The position numbers were made by a program, and so were the translations under genes. From an uncultured Clostridia bacterium (GTDB lineage: Bacteria; Bacillota; Clostridia; Christensenellales; UBA1242), in assembly GCA_944382715.1 (NCBI GenBank), contig CALWNC010000002.1, forward strand, positions 196,738-260,737: a DNA stretch of 64,000 nucleotides. The letters run 5' to 3'. The notes under the pieces are model-generated. The model was not told where the DNA came from, made no database searches, and saw only the letters and a list, made by a program, of their open reading frames with translations. Positions within the stretch are counted from its first letter, which is position 1. Each line of letters opens with the position of its first letter. This document shows positions 9,374 through 17,765 of the stretch, piece after piece.

Positions 9374-10948
9374 ATGCATTGGAGTGAACGATTAGCAGAT
9401 AAAATTATTGAAAAAAATCCAAATAAGGAAGTTTATGTTTGTGCAGGTGGTGCTAGTCCATCAGGCAGTATTCATATAGGCAACTTTAGGGATTTGGCAG
9501 TGCCATATTTTGTTGCTCTGGCACTTAAAAAGAAAGGTAAAAAAGTAAGATTTTTATTTTCTTTTGATGACTTTGATAGACTTAGAAAAGTTCCAGTAAA
9601 TGTGTCAAATGTTGTTGATGGTTTTGAAAAATATATTGGTATGCCTTACACATTTGTTCCAAACCCTTTTGGTGGACAGGAACAAAATTATGGCGAGTAC
9701 TTTGAAAACGAATTCAAAAAAGCCGTAGAAGATATGGGCATTGAAGTCGAATTTATTAGTCAGACAAAGCAATATTTAAGTGGTAGATATGCCTCAAAAG
9801 TTGCCTATGCACTAGAAAGAAGAAAGGAAATTTATGACATTTTAATGAGTTTTAAGTCACAAGAAGCAACTGAAGAGGGTAAAAATGCTTATTATCCAGT
9901 AGAAGTTTATTGTTCAAACTGTTTGAAAGATTCGACAATTATTGATAGTTATGATGAAAAAACTCACTTGTTATCTTATCATTGTAAGGCTTGTGGAAAT
10001 CAAGAAAGTGTAAATGTCCTTGAATATTTTAAAATTAAACTTGGTTGGAAGATAGACTGGCCAATGCGTTGGCAAGAGGAAGGCGTTGATTTTGAGGCTG
10101 GTGGAATAGATCATGCTACACCGGGTGGTAGTTATGATGTTTCTTCAGTAATAGCTAGAGATATTTTTAACATTGAACCACCAACATTTCAGGGCTATGG
10201 TTGGTTAGGATTTCAAGGTGTCGCTAGTATGCACTCTTCAAGTGGTATTAATATAACCCCAGCTGCCGCACTTAAATTCTATACCCCAGAATTAATTCGT
10301 TGGTTATTTGCTAAATATGACCCTGAAGACGCTTACAATTTTTATTTTGATGACACTATTATTCGCCATTACTCAGAATTTGACAAAGGTCTGGCTTCTT
10401 ATTTAAGTGGGGAGGCTGATGAATTTACAAAATCACTCTTTGATTTATGTTTGATTGAGAGAAGAACTTATCAAAATGAAACTAGTTTTAACACGATTTC
10501 GAGTTTGGCTCCAATTGTTAATTTTAATAGGGATAGCTTAGTCAAAGCAATTAAAGCACTTGATTTGGAGTGGACTCCACGAGCAGATGAAAGATTTGAA
10601 AAGGCAACATATTTTATTAAGACATATCAACCAGAAAAAATATTCCATTTGTTAACGGAAAAAAATACAGAATTTGCAGACTCACTACAGGAAGAAGAAA
10701 AAGAAGTTGTTAGAAAACTATATAATTATCTAAAAGAAAATGAAACAATAAAGGATAAGGAAGTTCAACAATTTATTTATGACTGTGTAAATAATCCAAA
10801 TCTAACTAAGAAAGAGAATATGGCAGTTCAACAGAAGTATTTTAAGATTTTCTATAACTTACTGTTTGGTAAAGATAGTGGGCCTAGATTATATCTGTTC
10901 TTTGCTGCTTCTGATAAGTCTACATATATTAACTTATTAGATATTTAA
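9374..10948 (+). CDS. lysK: Class I lysyl-tRNA synthetase
   Basis: Charges tRNA-Lys with lysine using the class I Rossmann fold, the archaeal/spirochaete type rather than the class II LysS usual in Firmicutes. Of 524 aa, the HIGH-type signature is HIGN at residues 34-37 inside GASPSGSIHIGNFRD. A zinc-ribbon-like set of cysteines follows (CSNC, then CKAC about 25 residues later). The KMSKS-equivalent region reads MHSSSGIN at about 286-293, with a histidine where a lysine is common. The C-terminal half is helical, as in the family. AGGAG precedes the ATG, and the gene is monocistronic between a strong promoter and terminator. The family assignment is firm; no second LysRS is in this window. Confidence 0.93.
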   Translation: MHWSERLADKIIEKNPNKEVYVCAGGASPSGSIHIGNFRDLAVPYFVALALKKKGKKVRFLFSFDDFDRLRKVPVNVSNVVDGFEKYIGMPYTFVPNPFGGQEQNYGEYFENEFKKAVEDMGIEVEFISQTKQYLSGRYASKVAYALERRKEIYDILMSFKSQEATEEGKNAYYPVEVYCSNCLKDSTIIDSYDEKTHLLSYHCKACGNQESVNVLEYFKIKLGWKIDWPMRWQEEGVDFEAGGIDHATPGGSYDVSSVIARDIFNIEPPTFQGYGWLGFQGVASMHSSSGINITPAAALKFYTPELIRWLFAKYDPEDAYNFYFDDTIIRHYSEFDKGLASYLSGEADEFTKSLFDLCLIERRTYQNETSFNTISSLAPIVNFNRDSLVKAIKALDLEWTPRADERFEKATYFIKTYQPEKIFHLLTEKNTEFADSLQEEEKEVVRKLYNYLKENETIKDKEVQQFIYDCVNNPNLTKKENMAVQQKYFKIFYNLLFGKDSGPRLYLFFAASDKSTYINLLDI

Positions 10949-10961
10949 TTAGCTTTATAAT

Positions 10962-10996
10962 AAAATCTCTTGACTTAGTCAAGAGATTTTAATTTT
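10962..10996. terminator. Strong hairpin terminator after lysK
   Basis: A perfect 13-bp stem (AAAATCTCTTGAC / GTCAAGAGATTTT) with a 3-base loop is followed by AATTTT. Confidence 0.85.
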
Positions 10997-11036
10997 AAAA
11001 TATCATTTATATTAATTTTAATCTTGTTGAGGAAGT

Positions 11037-11555
11037 ATGGAAAATTCAAAAATATTTTTAGTAGGAGCAGATTTTCACGGCTCTATTACTGCATTAGAAA
11101 ACTTCTTAGATCTATCAAAATTTTATAAGGCTGATAAATTGATTTTGTTAGGTGACATTTTTGGCATAAATTCAAGTTTAATGGTCGAAAAATTAAATCA
11201 AGTCGCAAATAAACTTACAATTGTTAAGGGAAATAATGATTGGTATTTTGAGTCAAGTGATGCAGAATTTACAATTTTTAAAGAAACCTATGAGAATTTA
11301 AATGGAAGAATTGCATATCTTTGTCATGGTCATAGGCTTAATGATATGGACTTGCAAAGCTATGGGGCAAAAATAATATTGCAGGGTCATGTCCATAGGC
11401 CATTTATTTTAAAAGAGCAGGGTGTGATACGAGTTTGTCCGGGTTCACTTGCAGCACCACGACATGGCTCGTCACCAAGTTTTGCCTTGATTGATGAAAA
11501 AACCATAAAAATTTTAAGCTTAAATGGTCAATTGATTGAACAAACAAGTTATTAA
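11037..11555 (+). CDS. yfcE: YfcE/MJ0936-family metallophosphoesterase
   Basis: A predicted manganese-type phosphodiesterase of the calcineurin-like superfamily, 172 aa, the usual length. The metal-binding motifs appear in order: DFHGS near residue 13 (D-x-H), LGDIFG near 39 (GD), KGNND near 64, CHGHR near 97 and QGHVHRP near 117. The C-terminal CPGSLAAPRHG block is typical of YfcE proteins. The natural substrate is not known for most members. AGGAAG lies close to the ATG. It follows the lysK terminator, so it probably has its own promoter. Confidence 0.9.
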   Translation: MENSKIFLVGADFHGSITALENFLDLSKFYKADKLILLGDIFGINSSLMVEKLNQVANKLTIVKGNNDWYFESSDAEFTIFKETYENLNGRIAYLCHGHRLNDMDLQSYGAKIILQGHVHRPFILKEQGVIRVCPGSLAAPRHGSSPSFALIDEKTIKILSLNGQLIEQTSY

Positions 11556-11721
11556 TTTCTAATCTTTACAAATTAGATTCCTTTTGTTATAATGATTTTA
11601 TAAGATGTTATAGTTTGAATTGAAATTATTTATTTGACTTTATACAAAATTTGTTTTGTAAAAAAATTTAAATTTTCTATTTTAGCTTTACATTGTTTAT
11701 ATTTTCTTTGGGTTGGTTATA

Positions 11722-13521
11722 ATGAATAAAAAAGAAAGCGTTAATTCATATCCTCTAAAATATACCGAGTTTTTAAGATTAGACACTAAAAACTATACTG
11801 CTTTAAATAAATCACTTTGTGGAAGAGCCTATGAACTTGAAACAAAAACTATTAAGGCAAATAGAGCCGATATTGAAAAGTTTAAAAAATTAATAAATAA
11901 AGAAAATACTGAATTTGAAAATAGATTAAAAGAAATTGAAGATGAAAAGGAAGATACTAAAAATCTTTTGTCTATCTTTTCTAGTCGTATAAAAAAAAGT
12001 AAAACCATTAAAGATGAAACGAAAGACCATAACAATAAAATTATGGTTTTTAATACTCGAATGAATAGAAAAATTAAGCAGTTAGAAGAGAATAGAAGAA
12101 TGCTTCAGGATATCATCAATAAACTTCAAGAGAAGGGTATTGTTTGGAGTAAAATGAAAAAACTTCTAGAAGAGCAAATAAGACTTGGTATTTTTTATCA
12201 AAGGTCTATTCAAAATTCTGTTAATAAAAATAAAAAGGGAATTACTATAATTCATTCAAAAAAAATATCAAGACTATTAAATGATAATATTGGTAGTGAT
12301 GGAGATTCTGGAAAGACCTTTAAAGAAAAGAATTTCTTGGGACTTGAAGAACTCTATCGTATTTTGGGTCTGACTCCTGAAGAATTTAGGGAATATCAAA
12401 TTATTTTACAACACATTTATTATAATAGAGAAAAACTAAAAGATAGAGAAATCGCAATTAAGCTTAGAATGGCTCTTGCTTTTGATAGAAATTTAAAAAA
12501 GTTTACAAATTTAGCAAAGTTTGCAAGCGATTATGCACTTTATAATGATATATTTAAGTATTTTATGAGTAATAATGGTGAAGATTATGAAAAAAATTAT
12601 AAGAGATTTTTATATGCAAAAGTACAAGATGATAGAGTAGAACTTGAAAAAATGACACGCTTTTATCGTGATCAGACATACAAACTTCTCCATGATAGTG
12701 GTTTTGGTATGGGATTTATTGAAAAAAATTACCCAATTTTTGAAGCAGAACTAAGACAACTTTATACTTCGCCAATTGAAATGAGAAGATTAATTGAAAG
12801 GATAGAATCACCGGGGACATCATATAAGGACTTACATAATGCTTTTCAAGATTTGATTAGAGAAGAAATATCATATAGAATTAGAACCTCAAATTTAAAA
12901 AATATTAACTCTCATAGTACAATAGATTCTCAGTATCAGAATGATAATGCATTGCAAAGAGATTACGGGGAAGATACAACTTATGATAGTCCGTATAAAT
13001 CAGAAAACCCTTCACTTTTTGATGAAAAAAGTAATGATTTTTGGCATCAGTATAATTTTCAAAATTCTCAAATTTTTGATGATAATTATACAAATTCTGT
13101 TACAACCAGTTTTAGTGATGCAAATAATTTACAATTAAATGACAATATATATCAAGCACAAAAAGTAGATTCACTTGAAAGTAATTCAGCTACTAACTTG
13201 GATAGAAATTTTGATGAAACTTTTAATTTAGATGACATACCTTTTAATGATTATTATAATTTACAAGATGAAAAATATGAAGGCTTAGGAAATTATTATG
13301 AAGAAAATGGTGAAACTCATCAAGATACCTCTGGTTTTGATCTTGACCATGAAAGTTCAGTGAATGATTATGGTGAAAAGACAAGTGATATTGATGATAT
13401 TCAAAAGGCAGAGATTGAGTATAATAGTATTGATATAGATGATACTAATGCACTTGACATTGATGATAAGGTAGAACATTCAGAGTTAGATTATAATGAA
13501 AATGTTTATGAAAATGAATAA
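11722..13521 (+). CDS. Hypothetical coiled-coil protein with acidic tail, 599 aa
   Basis: No family recognised. Residues 35-150 are strongly charged with heptad periodicity (coiled coil). Residues 200-400 are a soluble helical domain beginning around LGLTPEEFREYQ. From about 400 the protein is rich in Asn, Asp, Tyr, Glu and Ser and probably disordered. No signal peptide or membrane helix is seen. The start is not secure: I chose the ATG at 11722; a TTG nine bases upstream is in frame. Only a weak GGGTTGG precedes it. It resembles the 578-aa and 1162-aa proteins in having a long acidic low-complexity C-terminus. Confidence 0.75.
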   Translation: MNKKESVNSYPLKYTEFLRLDTKNYTALNKSLCGRAYELETKTIKANRADIEKFKKLINKENTEFENRLKEIEDEKEDTKNLLSIFSSRIKKSKTIKDETKDHNNKIMVFNTRMNRKIKQLEENRRMLQDIINKLQEKGIVWSKMKKLLEEQIRLGIFYQRSIQNSVNKNKKGITIIHSKKISRLLNDNIGSDGDSGKTFKEKNFLGLEELYRILGLTPEEFREYQIILQHIYYNREKLKDREIAIKLRMALAFDRNLKKFTNLAKFASDYALYNDIFKYFMSNNGEDYEKNYKRFLYAKVQDDRVELEKMTRFYRDQTYKLLHDSGFGMGFIEKNYPIFEAELRQLYTSPIEMRRLIERIESPGTSYKDLHNAFQDLIREEISYRIRTSNLKNINSHSTIDSQYQNDNALQRDYGEDTTYDSPYKSENPSLFDEKSNDFWHQYNFQNSQIFDDNYTNSVTTSFSDANNLQLNDNIYQAQKVDSLESNSATNLDRNFDETFNLDDIPFNDYYNLQDEKYEGLGNYYEENGETHQDTSGFDLDHESSVNDYGEKTSDIDDIQKAEIEYNSIDIDDTNALDIDDKVEHSELDYNENVYENE

Positions 13522-13530
13522 AATTAACAA

Positions 13531-13565
13531 AATAAACCCCTAAAATAACTAGGGGTTTATTTATA
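13531..13565. terminator. Bidirectional terminator
   Basis: A 12-bp stem (AATAAACCCCTA / TAGGGGTTTATT) with a 7-base loop lies between two convergent genes, so it can serve both strands. Confidence 0.85.
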
Positions 13566-13583
13566 TCTTTATTTTTATTAAAA

Positions 13584-14309
13584 TTATTTATATTCATAAT
13601 TAATTTGTGTAATGGATAGAAAATTTAAAAAGAAAAGCAAGTATGTTGGCAGGTTATAAATATAAACCCAAGCATTAATGTACAATATATCTTTTAATGC
13701 AAAAAGTTCGTCTTCGGTAAAAAACTTACAAGTGTCTAGTATTTCGCTTATTAGTTCGGAAGATTTATTTTCAACCCTATAAGTAAGTAAGAAGAATATA
13801 AAGACGAGAACCAATAAAAAGATTCCAGTTAACGCAAATATTAAGCCTAATGTATTTATATTAAAGGTAAATCTTATTAGAAAACCTATAAATTCAATTG
13901 GGAAAAAAAGCGAAGTTAGAACTTTAATTATTGTTAAAAAATTAGTTTTCAGCCTATATAAAAAATTTTTATTATTATCTTGAATGGCGTTGCCAATTTC
14001 TTGTGAGCACTTTGCAAGTGCAATTAGGGAATCAGACTCCAATAATTTAGTTGAAAGCTTTAGAACCTTATATTTTGAAGAAAAATAATTTGTGTTTCTG
14101 CTATTTATTTCATCTATATCTATACTAATGTTAGCTCTTGAAATCAAAACGGTAGAAAGTTCTCCACCCTTAATTCCACATTGTGAGCGAGTGCCTGAAT
14201 ATTTTTGAATAATCTCATTTACTTTCCTTTGAGCTATTGTTCCTAGCAATAAAGTGATAAAAAGCATTAAAAAAACAATAACAAAGATTACATACCAAAT
14301 TGGCTCCAT
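13584..14309 (-). CDS. YugP-like membrane protein lacking the zinc-protease motif
   Basis: The 241-aa product has an N-terminal membrane helix (residues 5-25), a soluble region and three or four hydrophobic segments from about 120 to the end. The organisation and the segment around residues 30-115 resemble the YugP neutral zinc metallopeptidase family (PF04298), whose catalytic motif is HEVGHAIQ. Here the aligned segment reads QEIGNAIQ at residues 103-110: both zinc-binding histidines are replaced (by Gln and Asn) while the catalytic Glu and the flanking AIQ remain. I infer an inactive paralogue. GAGG precedes the ATG. It is divergent from addB and convergent with the 599-aa gene. The homology call rests on motif context, so it is moderately certain. 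Confidence 0.6.
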   Translation of the reverse strand: MEPIWYVIFVIVFLMLFITLLLGTIAQRKVNEIIQKYSGTRSQCGIKGGELSTVLISRANISIDIDEINSRNTNYFSSKYKVLKLSTKLLESDSLIALAKCSQEIGNAIQDNNKNFLYRLKTNFLTIIKVLTSLFFPIEFIGFLIRFTFNINTLGLIFALTGIFLLVLVFIFFLLTYRVENKSSELISEILDTCKFFTEDELFALKDILYINAWVYIYNLPTYLLFFLNFLSITQINYEYK

Positions 14310-14386
14310 TAATTACCTCTAAATATAGTTTAAATTTTTTTTATATTGATGTCAATCACTCTTACAATTTATGTACAAATTTATAT

Positions 14387-14415
14387 TTGAATTGTTGCTT
14401 AATTTATTGTACAAT
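14387..14415 (+). promoter_or_regulatory. Promoter of addB-addA
   Basis: TTGAAT at 14387-14392, a 17-base spacer and TACAAT at 14410-14415. Confidence 0.6.
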
Positions 14416-14483
14416 AGAATAAAAGATAAAAGCTCTATTTGAGTTTGGCTTAAAATTATTAGTTTTGATGGAGAAGTCATAAG

Positions 14484-17400
14484 ATGAAAATCAATATATT
14501 GTTATCAGATACAACAAAGGGAGCAACAACAAAGGCTATAAAAAAAATTATAAAAAATGCCGAATCAAATTACCTAAAAAATAATATAGTTATTGTACCC
14601 GAAACAAAGTCAATTATTATTGAAAAAGAAATTTTAAATTTGTCAAATAATGGAGCATATATTAACATATTTGTTTATAGCTTTGTAAGGCTTCTTGATA
14701 GATTTAATGCCGTCCAAAAAGAAAAATTAATTAGCAAGCAGTCTTGTATTATACTTCTTAGAAAAATTATTTTAGACAACTTAGATAAATTAGAATGTTA
14801 TAAAAAAAGTGCAAAAATGGTTGGATTTGCTGAAAAAATATATGAAACTATTGCACAATTTAAGTCAAGTAACATTTCTGTAGATGAATTAAAATTGTCA
14901 CTGTCAACAACCAAAAACTCTCTTAGAGCAAAATTAAAAGACATTATTTTTTTGTATGAAGAATATGAAAAAACATTAGAAAATCAATTTTACGATGATT
15001 GTGATAAATTAGCATTAATTTCTAAATTTGCCAAAAATAATGAATTTTTAAAAGAAAGTAATGTTTATGTTGTTGGCTTTGATAATATAACATTTGAAAT
15101 GGAAACGGTATTGAGGGATTTGGCAATAAATTCAAATGAAATAACTTTTTCGTGCGTTTATTTTAATGAAAATAGAAGGGATAAATATATTCAAAATAAT
15201 GAACTTTATGAAAAATTTAAACAAATAGCAGAAAGTTTAAAATATCCATATATACCAGAGTTTTCTTCTACAATAAAAGAAGGGGATTTTAGAAAAATTC
15301 AATATAATTTATTTTTGCCTGAACAAAAAAAGTTTATATCTGAGGGACAAGTTAAAATTTTTAAAGCCAATTCACAAAAGCATGAACTAGATTTTGTAGC
15401 AAATACAATCCTTAGTGAAATTTCAAATGGCAAAAGATTTAGAGATATAGGTGTACTTGTAAATAATTTAGAAGAAAATTTAGATATTATTCAAGATTGT
15501 TTTGAGATTTATAAAATTCCATACTTTATTAATATATCAAGAAGTATAGATAGTCATTTTGTTGTAAGGTTTATAATTTTGGCTTTTGAACTTTATTCAA
15601 GTCACTTGTCAGTTGAAAAGGTATTGCCGTTTATTTCGAATCCGATATTAAACTATGAAAATTATTCACTTTTTGAAAATTATATTAAAGAACAAGGTAT
15701 TAATTATAATGATTTTTTATCTTTTGATAAATTTCTTGATAAATTAAAAAGTGATGATCAGAAAAACTGCAAAAATGGAGAAAAATATGACAATTTATAT
15801 AAAATATTCAGTAATTTTGCCAAATTTTATACTAAATTTGCAGAAAAAATAAAAGGTTCAAAAAAAGTTAATGATTATATTTCATTAGTAGAGTTTTTAC
15901 TTGATTACTTTGATGTAGAAAGTGTTGTCAATGATTATTATAGTTTTCAGAAAGAAAATGATTTGGCAATTCAGGCAGAAATAACTAATGTAATATTGGA
16001 TAAGGTTAAAAGTTTTAATGCTCAACTTGAAAACTTTTTGGGGAATGTTAACTTATCTTTAGATGAATTTTTACAAATTTATAAAACAGGTTTTATGGCT
16101 TGTAAAATTAATATCGCTCCAGTATCAATTGATTGTGTAATTGTGCAAGAAAATACTGATGGATTTTATAATATTTCCGACTTATTTGTTGTTGGAGCAA
16201 CAGAAGGACAGTTTCCAATAAAAAAACAAGACGCAGGCATTATTTTAGATTCTGAGCTTGATGAGGCAAAGCTTTTAATAGGCAAAACTATTGAGCCTAA
16301 AATTAAAGATATAAATAGAAGAGAAAGATATAGAATTTATGAAATATTACTTGAGCCAAAAGAAAAGCTTTTTATTTCTTATTCCACTAAAAGTATAAAA
16401 GGAAAGGCCACTCAGCCTGCTAGTATTATTGAAAATCTTAAAAAGCTATTAGGTGATGAAATTGAAAAGAAAAATTATAAAATAGTTGATTTTTATAATT
16501 ATGAAATATTGGAAAAAAGATTTGTAAATCAGGTAAATAAGTTTTTGAATGGAGAGGACAACTTAAACGGGAAAAATGGAGTAAATTATTATTACAGTCT
16601 TATAGAAAATCAGCTAGATGATAGATTGTTAAAACAACTTGAATATCAAACAACTCAAAGAGAATTTTGTATTCGAAATTTTGATAATTTATACTTTGCA
16701 ACGGGAACAACAAGTGTTTCTCAAATTCAAACCTATTTTGATTGTCCTTATAAATTTTTTGCACTATATGGTTTAAAATTAAAGGAAAATAAAGATGTAA
16801 AAATTTCCGTTCCCGATGTTGGTACAATTCTTCATAGAGTTACAGAGTTATTTGCAAAGAATTTAGTAAAATATAAAAACTTAAGTGAGAACGAGTTGAG
16901 TGATGTAATAAATGATATTTTACTTATTTCGCTGGAAGAAAATAATGTTAGAATAGAAAAAAATAAATCGCTTTTTAGTTTATTAAGAGAAGAAAGTTTT
17001 AGATTATGTAAATATTTAATTTTAGAACAGGAGAATTCTAACTTTAAAATAAAATTTTTGGAATACTATTTTAGTAATGATAAGTCTATAAAATTAAAAA
17101 TTGATGATAGCAAAATTATAAATATAGTTGGTAAAATTGATAGAATTGATTCGTTTAAAGATTATATAAGAGTCATTGATTATAAAACAGGAAATATAAA
17201 GTCTGACCTAAAATCAATTTATTTTGGCAATAAAATTCAACTTGCAATATATCTTCAAGCAGTTCAGGGCATAGAGAATAAAAAAGTAGCAGGAATTTTT
17301 TATTTTCCAATACACAGTGAGTATGTTAAAACAGAAAAAAATAGCTTAGAAACATATAAGATGACTGGATTTATACTTGATGACGTTGAAGTTGTAAAAA

Positions 17401-17765
17401 ATATGGATATAACTGTGTCCGAGATAAAACTAAAAAGTACAGCTGTACCTCTTTGGATAAAAATAGATAAAAATACTGGAGAGATTAGTTTTCACGGCAG
17501 TTTAATGGGAAGATATAGTGAAAATGATTTTAATAATATTAAAGGGTATGTAAATAAACTCTGTATTGGTGCAATTAGTGAAATTCTCTCTGGATACATA
17601 GAACCTTCACCAATTGCAAATCAAAATAGTGAGAAACCACTTTCATGTATCAATTGTAATCTATATGGATTTTGTGGACTTGAAAAGGCAAGGAATAAGT
17701 TTGGAAGACAGTTAGATGGAAAAGTTGACATTGGAAGTTTTTACTTTAAGGAGGAAGAGAAATGA
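14484..17765 (+). CDS. addB: ATP-dependent helicase/nuclease subunit AddB
   Basis: AddB pairs with AddA to resect double-strand breaks for RecA loading. The 1093-aa protein carries the RecB-type nuclease motif near the C-terminus (GKIDRID, then DYKTG at 899-903) and the iron-sulphur cysteines C754, C1055, C1058 and C1064, in the spaced C...CxxCxxxxxC pattern of AddB. The N-terminal strand is followed by DTTKGATTK where a Walker A (GxxGSGKT) stands in Bacillus AddB, so ATP binding by this subunit is doubtful. GGAGAAG precedes the ATG. It overlaps addA by four bases (ATGA), giving tight translational coupling. Confidence 0.93.
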   Translation: MKINILLSDTTKGATTKAIKKIIKNAESNYLKNNIVIVPETKSIIIEKEILNLSNNGAYINIFVYSFVRLLDRFNAVQKEKLISKQSCIILLRKIILDNLDKLECYKKSAKMVGFAEKIYETIAQFKSSNISVDELKLSLSTTKNSLRAKLKDIIFLYEEYEKTLENQFYDDCDKLALISKFAKNNEFLKESNVYVVGFDNITFEMETVLRDLAINSNEITFSCVYFNENRRDKYIQNNELYEKFKQIAESLKYPYIPEFSSTIKEGDFRKIQYNLFLPEQKKFISEGQVKIFKANSQKHELDFVANTILSEISNGKRFRDIGVLVNNLEENLDIIQDCFEIYKIPYFINISRSIDSHFVVRFIILAFELYSSHLSVEKVLPFISNPILNYENYSLFENYIKEQGINYNDFLSFDKFLDKLKSDDQKNCKNGEKYDNLYKIFSNFAKFYTKFAEKIKGSKKVNDYISLVEFLLDYFDVESVVNDYYSFQKENDLAIQAEITNVILDKVKSFNAQLENFLGNVNLSLDEFLQIYKTGFMACKINIAPVSIDCVIVQENTDGFYNISDLFVVGATEGQFPIKKQDAGIILDSELDEAKLLIGKTIEPKIKDINRRERYRIYEILLEPKEKLFISYSTKSIKGKATQPASIIENLKKLLGDEIEKKNYKIVDFYNYEILEKRFVNQVNKFLNGEDNLNGKNGVNYYYSLIENQLDDRLLKQLEYQTTQREFCIRNFDNLYFATGTTSVSQIQTYFDCPYKFFALYGLKLKENKDVKISVPDVGTILHRVTELFAKNLVKYKNLSENELSDVINDILLISLEENNVRIEKNKSLFSLLREESFRLCKYLILEQENSNFKIKFLEYYFSNDKSIKLKIDDSKIINIVGKIDRIDSFKDYIRVIDYKTGNIKSDLKSIYFGNKIQLAIYLQAVQGIENKKVAGIFYFPIHSEYVKTEKNSLETYKMTGFILDDVEVVKNMDITVSEIKLKSTAVPLWIKIDKNTGEISFHGSLMGRYSENDFNNIKGYVNKLCIGAISEILSGYIEPSPIANQNSEKPLSCINCNLYGFCGLEKARNKFGRQLDGKVDIGSFYFKEEEK

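Noticed and set aside
11718..11723. TATAAT directly at the start of the 599-aa gene as its promoter
   Set aside because: It would start transcription inside the coding sequence at 11730, and there is no in-frame start codon soon after. The TATATT near 11698 or the box near 11588 is more likely.
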